Assembly (NCBI GenBank): GCA_947567425.1
Contig: CANOLV010000017.1
Span: 1 to 62,234 of the forward strand
Length of the DNA stretch: 62,234 nt
Direction: 5' to 3'
Source: an uncultured Porphyromonadaceae bacterium
GTDB lineage: Bacteria > Bacteroidota > Bacteroidia > Bacteroidales > Muribaculaceae
Shown: positions 62,156-62,234 of the stretch, in pieces
Layout: every line of letters begins with the position of its first letter
Numbering within the stretch: position 1 is the stretch's first letter
Program-made: the position numbers and the translations under genes
Notes under the pieces: generated by a model
What the model was told of the DNA's origin: nothing
Databases searched by the model: none
Seen by the model: only the letters and a program-made list of their open reading frames with translations

Positions 62156-62234
62156 GGAAAGATGCCAGAGTGGTCGATTGGGACGGTCTCGAAAACCGTT
62201 GTACCCTTACGGGTACCCAGGGTTCGAATCCCTG
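62156..62234 (+). tRNA. tRNA-Ser(CGA), 3'-truncated by window edge
   Basis: Starts GGAAAGATGCCAGAGTGGT, the class II serine tRNA start. The anticodon stem ACGGT/ACCGT encloses the loop CTCGAAA, giving anticodon CGA (reads UCG). A long variable arm (GTACCC/GGGTAC) and T-loop GGTTCGAATCC follow; the acceptor 3' strand lies beyond the window. Confidence 0.93.

Noticed and set aside
1-62234. CRISPR arrays, rRNA genes, transposase genes and SusC/SusD pairs
   Set aside because: Looked for and not seen; no regularly spaced repeats and no matching coding frames.

Overview
The window looks like a chromosomal stretch of a gut Bacteroidales bacterium, probably Muribaculaceae-like (an inference from gene content; no rRNA is present). 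Three things support this. Many genes are preceded by the Bacteroidetes promoter pattern TTG-N(19-21)-TAnnTTTG rather than by sigma70 boxes. Several families are typical of the phylum: DUF4290, DUF3127, type III glutamine synthetase GlnN, a T9SS-like sorting tail, and a MurA with Asp in place of the PEP-site Cys. Secreted glycosidases and a galactose/fucose-type sugar economy also fit.

Layout. 1-1950: right-hand end of an integrated element. It has a truncated cargo gene, a tyrosine recombinase and a displaced tRNA 3' fragment followed by that tRNA's hairpin terminator. 2.0-2.8 kb: a hicAB toxin-antitoxin pair whose toxin frame is broken, or recoded, at an AAAA run. 2.9-7.1 kb (minus): mazG, a membrane protein, topB, a Nudix hydrolase and a small Cys-rich membrane protein. 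7.3-10.4 kb (minus): galK-galM-nucleotidyltransferase. 10.6-14.1 kb: secreted endonuclease I plus a lipoprotein, convergent with a CotH-like protein and a protein with a T9SS-like tail. 14.2-18.3 kb (minus): pta-ackA-ddh-lgt. 19.1-26.1 kb (plus): an AmgK-like kinase fused to a RapZ C-terminal domain, a MurU-like uridylyltransferase, then nitroreductase, TSCPD, DUF3737, MATE and PatB/MalY genes. 26-31.7 kb: an AraC regulator divergent from a fucose-type sugar oxidation operon, with a clear tandem operator. 31.8-38.7 kb: secreted hydrolase, cdsA, purM, an MltF-like transglycosylase and envelope lipoproteins. 38.8-43.9 kb: TetR-FabH-like-FabG, then DUF4290-murA-rimM. 43.9-46.6 kb (minus): mtnN-luxS-AlbA_2 and a nucleoside deaminase behind a structured leader. 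46.7-55.4 kb: a B3/4 protein, a secreted unknown, and GH36, GH105-DUF2264 and GH2 enzymes. 55.6-61.9 kb (plus): dapF-dapL, glnN and purF, with a strongly folded intergenic element before purF. The window ends inside a tRNA-Ser(CGA) gene.

How the parts work together. Several blocks serve the cell wall: ddh and dapF/dapL (diaminopimelate), murA, AmgK/MurU (MurNAc recycling), the MltF-like enzyme and lgt. Others serve host- or plant-glycan sugar use: galK/galM, the fucose-type operon and GH2/GH36/GH105. Nitrogen and purine genes (glnN, purF, purM, nucleoside deaminase) and S-adenosylhomocysteine recycling (mtnN-luxS) make up most of the rest. The most novel-looking signals are the AmgK-RapZ fusion, the nested hairpin element between glnN and purF, the two-hairpin leader of the deaminase gene, and the possible +1 recoding site in hicA.
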